Notes: a model not told the origin generated them from the letters alone. Positions 54,890 through 63,650 are shown, numbered from the stretch's first letter. The stretch: 64,000 nucleotides of DNA from JAIQFL01 sp035295745 (GCA_035295745.1 DATGIL010000022.1:186001-250000); one strand, 5' to 3'. Program-made: numbers and translations.

Positions 54890-55822
54890 CTACTTCATGT
54901 AAGGGGCGATATTCCCTTCGATGGTCCGGAATTCCGCATCCGAGAGTGGCAGTTGCCGAAATCGGGTCCACTGCTCGCGCGGGGTGTTCCCGGGAATTGC
55001 GCCGTCCGAGCCGCACAAGACGCGGCCCAGACCAAGCTGGCGAACCCGCGTCGCGATCAACTCGCTCTTCTGCTCCCAGTGGCCGGTGCCCGCGACCCCC
55101 GAGATGTCAAAATAAACGTGCGCCATTCGCGGATCGTGCCTGGCGATCGCATCTACGAAGACGCCGAGCGCCTCGTCGATCGCAGGGTCATCGTAGCCAC
55201 CAGGCCCGCATAGGTGGGCTATCTGAACGGGAACGCGCGATACCACGGGGAGCAACTCCGTCAGAAATACGTGCGCCTCCTTGGCACCGTATGGGCGTTT
55301 CCGGGTAATTGAGGACCGCATATGAACCGCAATCGCCATGCGGCGCCGGTTGGCCTCCCGGAAGATTTGCCGCAACCGGGCGACGTGCTCCGGATTGTCC
55401 AGGTCGACATCAGAATTGCCGAAGTGCAGTTTGATGCCGTAGTGAAGCTGTGGGTCCTGGGCGCAGCGGGCCAGTTCCTGGAGGGCATAATCGCGAAGCG
55501 GGTTAAATCCGCAGAATCCGCGCAGCCGGTCGGGAAAACGCGCCACTTGTTCGCTGGTCCAGTCGTTTTCGGCACGCACCTTTGCATACTCGTCCTGCAC
55601 GGCTGGACGATTCGGATTGGCGAATTGGTACGCCACGGACAGCACCAACGCGCGGCGAATCCCCGCGGCATCCAGATATGCGATTAGTTCGCTGCCGGTG
55701 ACCGTCCCCGTATCGGGATCCATAGCGGTGACGGCAGGGTGAAATAGATGCTGATGATAGTCCACCAGTGGCTGCGCCATCGCGCCGATCGCGCTGAAAG
55801 TCAGGAGTAGGATACGAAGCAT
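54890..55822 (-). CDS. Exported amidohydrolase-family protein
   Basis: 310 residues from ATG 55822 (MLRILLLTFSAIGAMA, a signal peptide); an upstream in-frame start adds eight residues. The TIM-barrel amidohydrolase-2 pattern is visible: DYHQHLFHP with the two metal His, HYGIKLHFGNSDVD, HMRSSIT, QIAHLCGPGGY and the C-terminal Asp in LCGSDGAIPGNTP. It hydrolyses or decarboxylates a small cyclic or acyl substrate, unspecified. Divergent-convergent neighbours; single gene. Confidence 0.82.
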   Translation of the reverse strand: MLRILLLTFSAIGAMAQPLVDYHQHLFHPAVTAMDPDTGTVTGSELIAYLDAAGIRRALVLSVAYQFANPNRPAVQDEYAKVRAENDWTSEQVARFPDRLRGFCGFNPLRDYALQELARCAQDPQLHYGIKLHFGNSDVDLDNPEHVARLRQIFREANRRRMAIAVHMRSSITRKRPYGAKEAHVFLTELLPVVSRVPVQIAHLCGPGGYDDPAIDEALGVFVDAIARHDPRMAHVYFDISGVAGTGHWEQKSELIATRVRQLGLGRVLCGSDGAIPGNTPREQWTRFRQLPLSDAEFRTIEGNIAPYMK

Positions 55823-55922
55823 TGGCGTCGATAGAACATAGTACACCGCGGCTGCGCCGCTTCATCCGTGAGATAAGCTCCGTGTCGCCAGGACGTTGCC
55901 ATCTCGCACATGGACACAGGCA

Positions 55923-58394
55923 CTACTCTGCTCGAAGGGCGGTGGCCGGATCGACACGGCAGGCGCGGCGCGCAGGCAGGTAACTGGCGATGCTCGCCAC
56001 GGCCAGCATGCAGCCGGAAACGACGCTCCACGTTGGAAGATCGAGCGGCCCGACACCGAACAGGATTGCCGAAATAGATCGTGAAATCGCAAGTGCGCCC
56101 GACCACCCGGCCGCTATTCCACAGACTGCCGGGAATAGTCCGTATCGAAGCATCAAGCCGGTAATGCGAGCCGGTGAAGCGCCCATCGCGATGCGAATAC
56201 CGATCTCGAAAGTGCGCTGTGCGACCGAGTGGGCGATCACGGCGTAAATGCCAACAAGTGAAAGGATCAGAGCGACCATCGCGAATGTGGACAAGAGAAG
56301 GGTCGAGAACCTCCGTGGCGCCAGCGACTCGGTAATGAGCTGCACCATCGGTTTCACATCAAAGACGAAAGCGTCCTTGTCAATGTCCGCAATTCTTCCT
56401 TGCATGGCGGGATAAAGGGGCAAGGGATCACCATTCGTTCGCACCAGCAGCGTAATCGCAGACTGTGGATATAACCCTTCGGGAAGGTAACTCTCGTTTC
56501 CGGGTTCTGCATCGAGTCCGGTGTATCGCACGTCGCCAACCACACCGATGACCACCGATGGGGTACTCTTCCATGACATGCGCACTCTCTTGCCAACGGC
56601 ATCCTGCCGGGGCCAGAAGCGCTCCGCCAGCGCGCGGTTCACGATTACAGAGGGAAGGCTTCCCACTTCGCCCACTTCATCGTGCTCGTCATACACGCGT
56701 CCGGACAGGATTGGGATTTTCATCACTCGGAAGTATCCGGGGCTGACGACGCGGAGCCGCGTGGCAGGCCGGTCTGCCGGCGTGTCCGGCCGTCCTTCAA
56801 TGCTAAAACCACTGAAAAAACTTCCCGCGCGCATCGGCACGCCCCCGATGACCGCGGCATCAAGCACTCCCGGCATCGCTGAGATCGAACCGATCACCTG
56901 TCGGGAAAAGACAACGTTGTGCCTCCACTCGAATTTGTTATTCGGAAGCGAGATCGTCATCGTTAAGAGATCACGCGTATCGAAACCGGGATCGATGCGC
57001 CCCAGCCGATCGGCACTCTTGACCATCAGGCCCGTGGCAATCAGGAGCATGAGCGTCATTGCCACTTCCAAAGCGACGAGAATGGCGGCAATGCGTTGCC
57101 TGCCGTGGCCGGCCGTGACGCTTCGCCCTTCGAGTTTCATAGCATCGCCCGGATTCGCGGATAAAGCTCGAAATGCGGGGATGATGCCAGTGATTAATGC
57201 GGTGAGTAAGGCGACCATCAACGTGAACAGCAGAACCGTACCATCCACTCTCGCCTCACGCGCCAGCGGAACCTCAACGGGAATCAGGGGCCGCAGCAGA
57301 ACGAGGCTGCCATACGCCAAGCCAATTCCAATCGCGCCCGCCGGCAGCGCGATCAATGCGGACTCCGCGAGAAACTGTCGCAGGATTCGAAGTTTTGCGG
57401 CGCCGAGCGCCGCGCGTATTGCCACTTCTTTCTGGCGCGCCGTGGCGCGAGCCAGAAGCAGGTTTGCGACATTCCCGCAGGCCACCAGGAGCACAAAACC
57501 CGTGCAGGCGAACAGCAACAACAATGCCCGGCGCGATCCGCCCAAAACCTCGTCCCGCAGAGGTACCACGCGAACGCTGAGGCCCTTGTTGGTTTCGGGA
57601 TGCGCCGCGGCCAGATTGCGGGAAATCGTGTCCATCTCCGTCTGGGCTTGTTCGATCGAGACTCCAGGACGCAATCGGGCGATGGCATCAAGATCTCCGG
57701 TATCACGCTTCATCGGGTCGATGGACTCGGGAACCCAGAAATCCACTGGGTCGCCGATACCCGAGACCACCCCGGGTGATGAAGTGAAATCGGCACTGAG
57801 CGGCGGAAAATGCGCGTCGGCCAAGGCGATGCCGACCACGAAAGAGGGCGTCGGCCCAACGTGGCTCAGATTGATGATGTTGACATCCAGGAACTTGCCG
57901 AGGAGTTTCACGTCCGATCCGAAGCGGCGCTGCCAGAGCCGGCGGCCGATAATGATCTCGGTCTTACGCTTCCGTGGATCGCCCGGAGCGAAGGTTTCGC
58001 CTAACAAAGGTACACCGAGGACTTTGAAAAACTCAGGCGTGATGCTGAGCCCGCGCAGACGCTCGCTTCGATCGCCTCCGGTCAGATCGACAGTTCGCCA
58101 TCGATAACCGGCGACAGCCTCGAAAGATTTCGCCTGAGCCTGCCAGTCGAGCAGGTTCGCCGGCGCAACCGTGGGAAAGAACATGCCGTGCGAAGGATTC
58201 ATCGGGCGGAGCATGACCAGGCGATCCGCGCCGGCGTAGGGCAGCGGATGCACCAGCATCGCATAGCCGACACTGAAGATCGCTGCGTTCGGGCCGACAC
58301 CGACGGCGAGGCTCAGCATCGCGACGACTATCGAGATGCCTCCGCGTCTCAGCGTCCGAAGAGCGTAGCGGATGTCGGAAGAAAAACCGCGCAC
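55923..58394 (-). CDS. ADOP-type ABC transporter permease (MacB/FtsX-like)
   Basis: 823 residues beginning MRGFSSDIRYALRTLRRGGI. Two FtsX units: first helix VVAMLSLAVGVGPNAAIFSV; central ARATARQKEVAIRAALGAAK; last helices AMVALILSLVGIYAVIAHSV, followed by QRTFEIGIRIAMGASPARIT and ending PARRACRVDPATALRAE. It lacks the N-terminal helical domain. Seven bases upstream lies a truncated copy of the same family (58402-58968), so this pair may come from a tandem duplication or a deletion inside a longer gene. Confidence 0.9.
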   Translation of the reverse strand: MRGFSSDIRYALRTLRRGGISIVVAMLSLAVGVGPNAAIFSVGYAMLVHPLPYAGADRLVMLRPMNPSHGMFFPTVAPANLLDWQAQAKSFEAVAGYRWRTVDLTGGDRSERLRGLSITPEFFKVLGVPLLGETFAPGDPRKRKTEIIIGRRLWQRRFGSDVKLLGKFLDVNIINLSHVGPTPSFVVGIALADAHFPPLSADFTSSPGVVSGIGDPVDFWVPESIDPMKRDTGDLDAIARLRPGVSIEQAQTEMDTISRNLAAAHPETNKGLSVRVVPLRDEVLGGSRRALLLLFACTGFVLLVACGNVANLLLARATARQKEVAIRAALGAAKLRILRQFLAESALIALPAGAIGIGLAYGSLVLLRPLIPVEVPLAREARVDGTVLLFTLMVALLTALITGIIPAFRALSANPGDAMKLEGRSVTAGHGRQRIAAILVALEVAMTLMLLIATGLMVKSADRLGRIDPGFDTRDLLTMTISLPNNKFEWRHNVVFSRQVIGSISAMPGVLDAAVIGGVPMRAGSFFSGFSIEGRPDTPADRPATRLRVVSPGYFRVMKIPILSGRVYDEHDEVGEVGSLPSVIVNRALAERFWPRQDAVGKRVRMSWKSTPSVVIGVVGDVRYTGLDAEPGNESYLPEGLYPQSAITLLVRTNGDPLPLYPAMQGRIADIDKDAFVFDVKPMVQLITESLAPRRFSTLLLSTFAMVALILSLVGIYAVIAHSVAQRTFEIGIRIAMGASPARITGLMLRYGLFPAVCGIAAGWSGALAISRSISAILFGVGPLDLPTWSVVSGCMLAVASIASYLPARRACRVDPATALRAE

Positions 58395-58401
58395 CGTTCT
58401 G

Positions 58402-58968
58402 TCATCTTAGTCCCATTCGGCAATACCTGGCGATCAGCGCTGCATCACGCGCACAGGTCAGGTCGGTACGGGCCGCAAACGATATCGCGATCAATTCGGC
58501 GTCATTCTTAAGGGCGATTCGCCACGTTCGGAACATCGGGTAGGAGCAACTTTCCCAGGAGTCGGGCTTGCCGGTTGCACTGAATCCGTCGATGGAAACG
58601 GCATACAGGCGATTGGGTTCACTCACGGGTAGCGGCCGAAGCAGAAGGGCGTCAATGAGACGGAAAGCCGAAGTGCAAGAGCCAATCGGCAAGGCGAGCG
58701 AGAGGATGGCTGCGCCTGACGTCAGTTTCCTCTTCAGGAGTTGCCGCCAGCCGAGGATGATGTCGGCACGAAGCGAATCGAGCCCGGAGGGCAGACGGAT
58801 ATCGCGGATCTCCTCGCCTGCGCTGCAAGGTGGGCCGAGTGCCTTGCGTGCCTGTGCCGGGTCGCGGCCGTGCGAGATCGCCTCGGCGAGATGCGATGCC
58901 AGTTCCTCATGAATTTCGCGGCTAAGGCGTTCGCCGTGGAAGACGTCGATGCGGGTCCACCAGGACAT
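58402..58968 (-). pseudogene. Truncated ADOP permease (N-terminal part only)
   Basis: 188 residues from ATG 58968. It has the ADOP N-terminal helical domain (LSREIHEELASHLAEAISHG), the linker LRADIILGWRQLLKRKLTSG, a first membrane helix and the start of the periplasmic domain (LLLRPLPVSEPNRLYAVSID), then stops at residue 188 where intact members run on for about 650 residues. The following ADOP gene starts 7 bases later. The most likely history is a deletion or frameshift that removed the rest, though expression of a short protein is not excluded. Confidence 0.75.
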
Positions 58969-59093
58969 AGAGATGCCAAGCCATCCAAAATATATAGACG
59001 CCTAAGCATCAACTTGGGATAGAGGCGCCGCGAGCATCATTCGCGGCCCATTGTTGTGCCGGACTCGCGTCTTTTTTCACATAGTGGCTCGAT

Positions 59094-59135
59094 TACTACG
59101 GAATTTTTCGTTGCCTTACGGTTTTTATCGTAGTA
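59094..59135 (+). promoter_or_regulatory. Putative BlaI operator half-sites and promoter region
   Basis: TACTACG (59094-59100) and CGTAGTA (59129-59135) form a perfect inverted repeat with a 28-base spacer, resembling BlaI-type TACTAC/GTAGTA operators but with a longer gap. A TAGTAT (59131-59136) 11 bases before the start codon could be the -10. Confidence 0.45.
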
Positions 59136-59147
59136 TCTTGGGCTCAG

Positions 59148-59555
59148 ATGACTTCTCCCCGCCGCAACCGACAGCCAGTGGCACTTCCAACCGCCGCCGA
59201 GCTCGACATTCTTGCTGTTCTCTGGACGTTGGGTGTGGCGACCATCAGGGAAGTCCATGACGAACTTGGCAAAGACAACCGTTACACCACGACGCAGAAA
59301 ACGATCCAGTTGATGACCGAAAAGGGCCTTCTCACCCGCAGCGAACGCTTCGGATCGCACGTCTACGAGGCGAGCGTCCCGAAGGAGCAAACGCAGCGGC
59401 AGATCGCGGGTGACCTGCTGAAAAGGGCTTTTGGCGGCTCCGCCCGAAGCCTGGTGATGGGCGCTCTGACGGCGCAGCATGCTACACGCGAAGAACTGGA
59501 AGATATCCGCGGCATGCTGGAGTCCTTTGCCAGAGAGAAGGAGAGGGAATCATGA
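59148..59555 (+). CDS. BlaI/MecI/CopY family transcriptional repressor
   Basis: 135 residues. Winged helix: LPTAAELDILAVLWTLGVAT, IREVHDELGKDNRYTTTQKT and IQLMTEKGLLTRSERFGSHV are the family's recognition region, followed by the dimerisation helices. These repressors are inactivated by cleavage when their M56 partner senses a signal. Its stop overlaps the M56 gene by 4 bases (ATGA). A TACTACG/CGTAGTA pair upstream is a candidate operator. Confidence 0.93.
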   Translation: MTSPRRNRQPVALPTAAELDILAVLWTLGVATIREVHDELGKDNRYTTTQKTIQLMTEKGLLTRSERFGSHVYEASVPKEQTQRQIAGDLLKRAFGGSARSLVMGALTAQHATREELEDIRGMLESFAREKERES

Positions 59556-61369
59556 ATGCGATGGAAATCCTGGCCTCTCAGCCATGGGTGGAACGATTCG
59601 GTATGACGCTACTCCACTTCCTGTGGCAGGGCTCGGTCATTGCGCTTCTCTACGCTGGCGCGCGGTTGATTGTGACTCGCACATCGAGCCCGCAGAGGCG
59701 ATACCTGTTGGCCTGCGGTGCACTGGGAGCGATGATGGCCGCTCCGCTCGTGACATGGGAACTGATACGGCCGGCGGACGCAAGCCCGGAAGCCATGTAT
59801 CGGATTCGAAGCACTCCCGCCACGGCATCCAGCACCGACATCACCACTACCGGCAGTCTATCCGATTCCGTCCGCTCGTCCGTGTCCGGTGTGCAGCCGG
59901 AACCGCTCCTGTTATGGGTCGTTCTGGTTTGGTTCGCCGGTGCGATGGTGCTCTGGGTACGTCTGGCCGGAGGCTGGGTGGTTGCGGCCCGTATGCGGTC
60001 GATGCTGGTGCGGCGTGCGCCGCCGGAATGGCAGCAGAGTCTGCAGGAACTTGGCACACGGATTGGGCTGTCTCGTCCCGTGCGACTGCTCGTCTCCGCG
60101 CTGGTGCAGGTGCCGACGGTGGTCGGCTGGCTGCGTCCCGTGGTGCTCGTTCCAGTGGGCGCGCTCGGCGGTCTGCCCGCTGAGCATATGGAGGCGCTGC
60201 TCCTCCACGAGTTGGCGCACATCCGGCGCCACGATTATCTGATGAACATCTTGCAGAGCGTGACGGAATCCCTGCTGTTTTACCACCCCGCGGTCTGGTG
60301 GTTATCGGGCCACATTCGCACCGAGCGCGAACTGTGTTGCGACGATGTGGCCGTTTCGATCAGCGGCGACGCGGTCACGTATGCACGCGCGCTGGCGCAG
60401 TTGGAGTCGTACCGTCCGGCGTACTTGAACACGGCGCTCGCCGCCAACGGCGGATCTCTGCGCAACCGCATTGCAAGGCTTCTGGGCCGGCCACCCCAGG
60501 TGGTCCGCACCGGTCTGGGGCCGGGCGTGGTCACCGTCGCGGGTCTGCTGGCGGTCGCGGTCTATGGGCTCGCTCAATCGGCCGATCCTCCCCGATTCGC
60601 GGTCGCGACGATCAAACGGAACCCGTCCACGGAAGCGCTTTCGATGGCGGTCCCCATGGGAGTCGGCTATCGCCCGGGCGGCCGCCTGGTCGCGGGCAAT
60701 GCCCCCGTGACTATGCTCATCCAGCGGGCGTATTCGGTCCAGGGTTTTCAGGTGGTGGGTGGCCCGTCGTGGGTCAACACCGATGGTTACGATATTGAGG
60801 CCAAACCGGAGGTCAGCACGGACCAGAAGCGGATGTGGCTGATGCTGCAAACGCTCCTGGCCGACCGGTTCAAGCTTGTAATGCACCGTGCGACCCAAGA
60901 TCTCCCTGTCTACGATTTGCAAACTGTCAGGGGCGGGCCCAAACTGCCGGCGCCGGTCGGGGGCAATTGCTCGGAGGTTATGACATGGCCTCCTCCGGGT
61001 CCAGGACAGCCGCGGCCGGCTCCTCCATGTGGCCCCGGTCTGGTAAAGTCCGGCACGGGATTGACTATGGAGGGAATCAGCGTGTCCATGCCGGCGTTCG
61101 TCAAGCAACTCTCTCTGATCCTTGGCAAGGAAGTAATCGATAAGACCGGATTCACTGGAAGATTCGCTCTTCACCTGGAGTTCGCAATAGACGATGCTCT
61201 CGCCGGAATCCCGAACCCCGTGGGTCCTTCCAGCCAACCCGCGGACATAAATGACAGGCCATCCATACGTACTGCCATGCAGGAACAGCTTGGCCTGAAA
61301 CTCCAAGCCTCCACGGGCCCGGTAGACGTTTTCGTGATCGACCACGTAGAGAGACCTGGCGAGAATTAG
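59552..61369 (+). CDS. BlaR1-type M56 metallopeptidase fused to a TIGR03435-like domain
   Basis: 605 residues. Four membrane helices in the first ~345 residues. The zinc-peptidase site is HELAH (219-223) with downstream Glu in RTERELCCDD. The last membrane helix (GVVTVAGLLAVAVYGLA) leads into a periplasmic domain from ~347, matching the TIGR03435 pattern: PPRFAVATIKRNPS, YRPGGRLVAGNAPVTMLIQR, VVGGPSWVNTDGYDIEAKPE, LLADRFKLVMHRATQDLPVY and KTGFTGRFALHLEF. In classic BlaR1 the C-terminal part is a beta-lactam-binding domain; here it is replaced, so the signal sensed is different. Confidence 0.9.
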   Translation: MNAMEILASQPWVERFGMTLLHFLWQGSVIALLYAGARLIVTRTSSPQRRYLLACGALGAMMAAPLVTWELIRPADASPEAMYRIRSTPATASSTDITTTGSLSDSVRSSVSGVQPEPLLLWVVLVWFAGAMVLWVRLAGGWVVAARMRSMLVRRAPPEWQQSLQELGTRIGLSRPVRLLVSALVQVPTVVGWLRPVVLVPVGALGGLPAEHMEALLLHELAHIRRHDYLMNILQSVTESLLFYHPAVWWLSGHIRTERELCCDDVAVSISGDAVTYARALAQLESYRPAYLNTALAANGGSLRNRIARLLGRPPQVVRTGLGPGVVTVAGLLAVAVYGLAQSADPPRFAVATIKRNPSTEALSMAVPMGVGYRPGGRLVAGNAPVTMLIQRAYSVQGFQVVGGPSWVNTDGYDIEAKPEVSTDQKRMWLMLQTLLADRFKLVMHRATQDLPVYDLQTVRGGPKLPAPVGGNCSEVMTWPPPGPGQPRPAPPCGPGLVKSGTGLTMEGISVSMPAFVKQLSLILGKEVIDKTGFTGRFALHLEFAIDDALAGIPNPVGPSSQPADINDRPSIRTAMQEQLGLKLQASTGPVDVFVIDHVERPGEN

Positions 61370-61391
61370 GCCTCATGAGAGAGAACCACAG

Positions 61392-62086
61392 ATGACCCGC
61401 GCAGCGACTCGAACGGTATTCACTGATGCTTTCTTGTTCGCCGCAGCTTCCTCAGCGCAAACGCTCAAGTTCGAGGTGGCAGCGATCAAGCCTGCGGCCC
61501 CGCAAGCGGTCCACGTGGGAACCACCATAGAGGGAACACGTTTGGATATGGGTTTTTTTCACTAACGGCGCTGCTCGTAACCGCATATAAGGTGGAGGGC
61601 TATCAAATCACGGGCCCCCACTGGATGGCTACCACGCGCTCCGACATCCTCGCCCGGATGCCCGAGGGCGCAATCAAAGAGCAGGTACCGGAAATGCTCC
61701 AGGCGCTCCTCGCAGAGCGCTTCAAACTGGCCATCCGCCACGAATCGGGCGAGCAGCAGGCCTATGCTCTCGTCGCCGGCGAGGACGGTCCAAAGCTGAA
61801 GGAAACGCCAGCCGACTTTGTCACCCCAGTCGTCGATTTGACCGGTCTCCCCGGATTCTATGAGTTGGCACTCGAGGTGCCGCCAACAGCGGCCAACCGG
61901 CCGCGACACGCCGAGGCCCTGGCTGCAGCGGACGGCTCGCCGCGCCCTGCGGAGGAAGCTTCCGACCCCGCGGGCGTCTCTATTTTCACCTCTATCCGGA
62001 AGCTCGGCCCCAAACTGGAGAAGCGGAAGATGGCGCTCGACCAACTCGTCGTCGAACACATCGAGAAGACGCCTACGGAAAACTAG
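61392..62086 (+). pseudogene. TIGR03435-family protein, split by a frameshift
   Basis: ATG 61392 begins MTRAATRTVFTDAFLFAAAS, a signal-like start, then QTLKFEVAAIKPAAPQ (the family's FEVA-x-IKP motif). The frame hits TAA at 61563-61565 right after T7 (61553-61559). In another frame the protein continues LTALLVTAYKVEGYQITGPH and LLAERFKLAIRHESGEQQAY to 62086. One base missing or two extra in the T run joins them. It could be a real pseudogene, a sequencing error in a homopolymer, or slippage-controlled. It follows the fused M56 gene by 22 bases, so it is part of the same unit. Confidence 0.8.
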
Positions 62087-62095
62087 CATAGGTCT

Positions 62096-62186
62096 GCCTG
62101 TATTCAACGCCCTCCTGCAGAATATCCGCTACGGGCTTCGCTGGCTCCGGCGCAGTGCCGGCTTTGGGTTCATCGCCTGTTTCTGA
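62096..62186 (+). pseudogene. Remnant of an ADOP permease N-terminus
   Basis: Codons in one frame read GLPVFNALLQNIRYGLRWLR then RSAGFGFIACF and a TGA at 62184. This is the opening of ADOP proteins (LLQDIRYALR-LRKSPGF), after which the gene should run ~800 residues. The start codon is lost. It lies 9 bases after the split TIGR03435 gene. Confidence 0.7.
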
Positions 62187-62242
62187 CCTCCTGAGACCGA
62201 AGTCCCTCTCTCATTCTGCGCACGAAAGTCCGTGGCCAGAGC

Positions 62243-62438
62243 GTGGCGCGGAGACTCTTCTCTGCTGCGTCCCGACTCATCGGGACGCTTTGCCCCTTTC
62301 ACCCCTTGCGAGATGCGCGACCAAAGTTCTCGACGCGACAGAGTCGCGATCACGGCGTGGCGCCGGAACTCGGGGAACTCGCGAGAAACGTCGACACAGT
62401 GTCGACGCGGGAAAGAGGAGTCTTTGCGTTTGCGCCAC
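62243..62438. repeat. Paired two-hairpin structured repeats, copies R5a and R5b
   Basis: R5a (62243-62291, plus): hairpin CGTCCCGA-CTCA-TCGGGACG at 62268-62287. R5b (62382-62438, minus): hairpin CGTCGACA-loop-TGTCGACG at 62389-62407 and TTTGCGCCAC end. Between them another small hairpin CGCGAC-AGA-GTCGCG is visible near 62334-62348. Same layout as 42744-42907. Confidence 0.88.
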
Positions 62439-62469
62439 GTCGCACGCTCTGCATTTCCCAACTACCAAT

Positions 62470-62829
62470 CCCCCGATGACTACGTTAAACGGACCCGTGC
62501 ACCTCCATCCTTGCCCAATTCACCCATCCGCTTGGCCACCATCGTAACGACGCGCAGCACTACTTGCGGTGCCAGTGGCGTTAGGGAAAAGAGGAGCCCG
62601 AGCAACTTCTTGCTCCAGGCCTCGCAGCCGATGGGGATCCGATCATGTAATCCAGATGGTGGCCCACCTCATCACAAAGCACGTTGGCAACTGCGAGATT
62701 GCGCAGAACTGGGATTGGGAACATGAATCGTCATCCCGGAACCGACAGAAGGCACGATGTTGTCCGCGACGAACTTGATGCAGGCTGGTTCCGTTTTCCA
62801 TGCGGGGTGATAGAACCCGAGGCAGCGGG
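62470..62829 (-). pseudogene. Decayed zinc-metalloprotease-like gene with at least two frameshifts
   Basis: Three successive minus-strand frames, each without a start codon, together spell one coherent protein: LGFYHPAWKTEPACIKFVAD (frame A, about 62829-62717), then FMFPIPVLRNLAVANVLCDE and VGHHLDYMIGSP (frame B, about 62735-62630), then CEAWSKKLLGLLFSLTPLAP and following (frame C, about 62640-62470). The central DEVGHH looks like a decayed HE-x-GHH zinc motif. The family is unnamed to me. The intact gene would be roughly 120 residues or longer. Flanking DNA to 62969 shows no other gene. Confidence 0.6.
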
Positions 62830-62969
62830 TTGGTCAGAACTGTAGACTACAGAACCGATAAGTACCACTGCGGCGATTCGGCAAGAAGCTACGCGACGGT
62901 TGAGGAGGCAGACCGCGGCGGCTGGTAGCCCCTTGTTTTCGTAAACCGGGATCAAGTCGCCGAATGTTC

Positions 62970-63026
62970 TTGACACCGCATGCTTCAAGCGTATAATTAA
63001 ATCATTCGATTGAATCATACGAATGA
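62970..63026 (+). promoter_or_regulatory. Consensus promoter and palindromic operator of tetR
   Basis: TTGACA (62970-62975), 16-base spacer, TATAAT (62992-62997): both hexamers are perfect. Just downstream, 63002-63026 is a palindrome with arms TCATTCGATTGA and TCATACGAATGA (10 of 12 pairs) around one central base. It covers the transcription start and the TetR ATG at 63023, so TetR binding would block its own transcription. No Shine-Dalgarno is seen in the ~19-base leader. Confidence 0.85.
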
Positions 63027-63649
63027 GTGATACCAGTGCCAAGATTTTGGATACCGCCGAGCGTTTGTTCGGCGAAAACGGGTACGACGCCACTTCGCTG
63101 CGGCAGATCATTGCAGCCGCCGGTGTGAATCTGGCGGCCATCCATTACCATTTCGGGTCGAAAGAGGAACTGCTCGACCAGATGATCCTGCGCAAGGCAG
63201 AACCGGTAAATGAGGAACGGATCGAGCGTATGGACCGGCTGATGGCGCGGCCAGGCAGGTTGGAAGTCGAGGAGGTGTTGGAGGCGTTCATGCAGCCTAT
63301 GTGCGCGGCCGCCGCGCAAAATCCGCAGTTTGTGCGGGTAATGGGGCGGCTGCACGCGGAAGGTCTGCTGCCTTCGGTCATCCAGCGCCATTTTCAACCG
63401 GTGGTTGCGCGCTTTCACATGGCGATGAAGCGGGCCTTGCCGGAGCTGCCGCAGGAGGAGTTCCTGTGGCGGGTGCACTTCATGATAGGCGCGATGGCCC
63501 ACACCATGTGTAACTCGCCTGAATTTCCGGGCTCGACCGTCGCCGCGAGCGATTTCCGCGACCGGATTGAACGCCTGGTGGCCTTCCTGAGCGGCGGATT
63601 CCGCGCGCCGGCCGCTCGCTCTGTGGGAGCTGAATTGGAGGTGAAGTGA
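63023..63649 (+). CDS. TetR/AcrR family transcriptional regulator
   Basis: 208 residues. The N-terminal helix-turn-helix is typical: SAKILDTAERLFGENGYDAT, SLRQIIAAAGVNLAAIHYHF and GSKEELLDQMILRKAEPVNE. The C-terminal ligand-binding helices follow (FMQPMCAAAAQNPQFVRVMG, WRVHFMIGAMAHTMCNS). It sits 1 base before a TolC-like gene, so it likely represses an efflux system and itself through the palindrome at its start. Confidence 0.93.
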   Translation: MSDTSAKILDTAERLFGENGYDATSLRQIIAAAGVNLAAIHYHFGSKEELLDQMILRKAEPVNEERIERMDRLMARPGRLEVEEVLEAFMQPMCAAAAQNPQFVRVMGRLHAEGLLPSVIQRHFQPVVARFHMAMKRALPELPQEEFLWRVHFMIGAMAHTMCNSPEFPGSTVAASDFRDRIERLVAFLSGGFRAPAARSVGAELEVK

Positions 63650-63650
63650 G

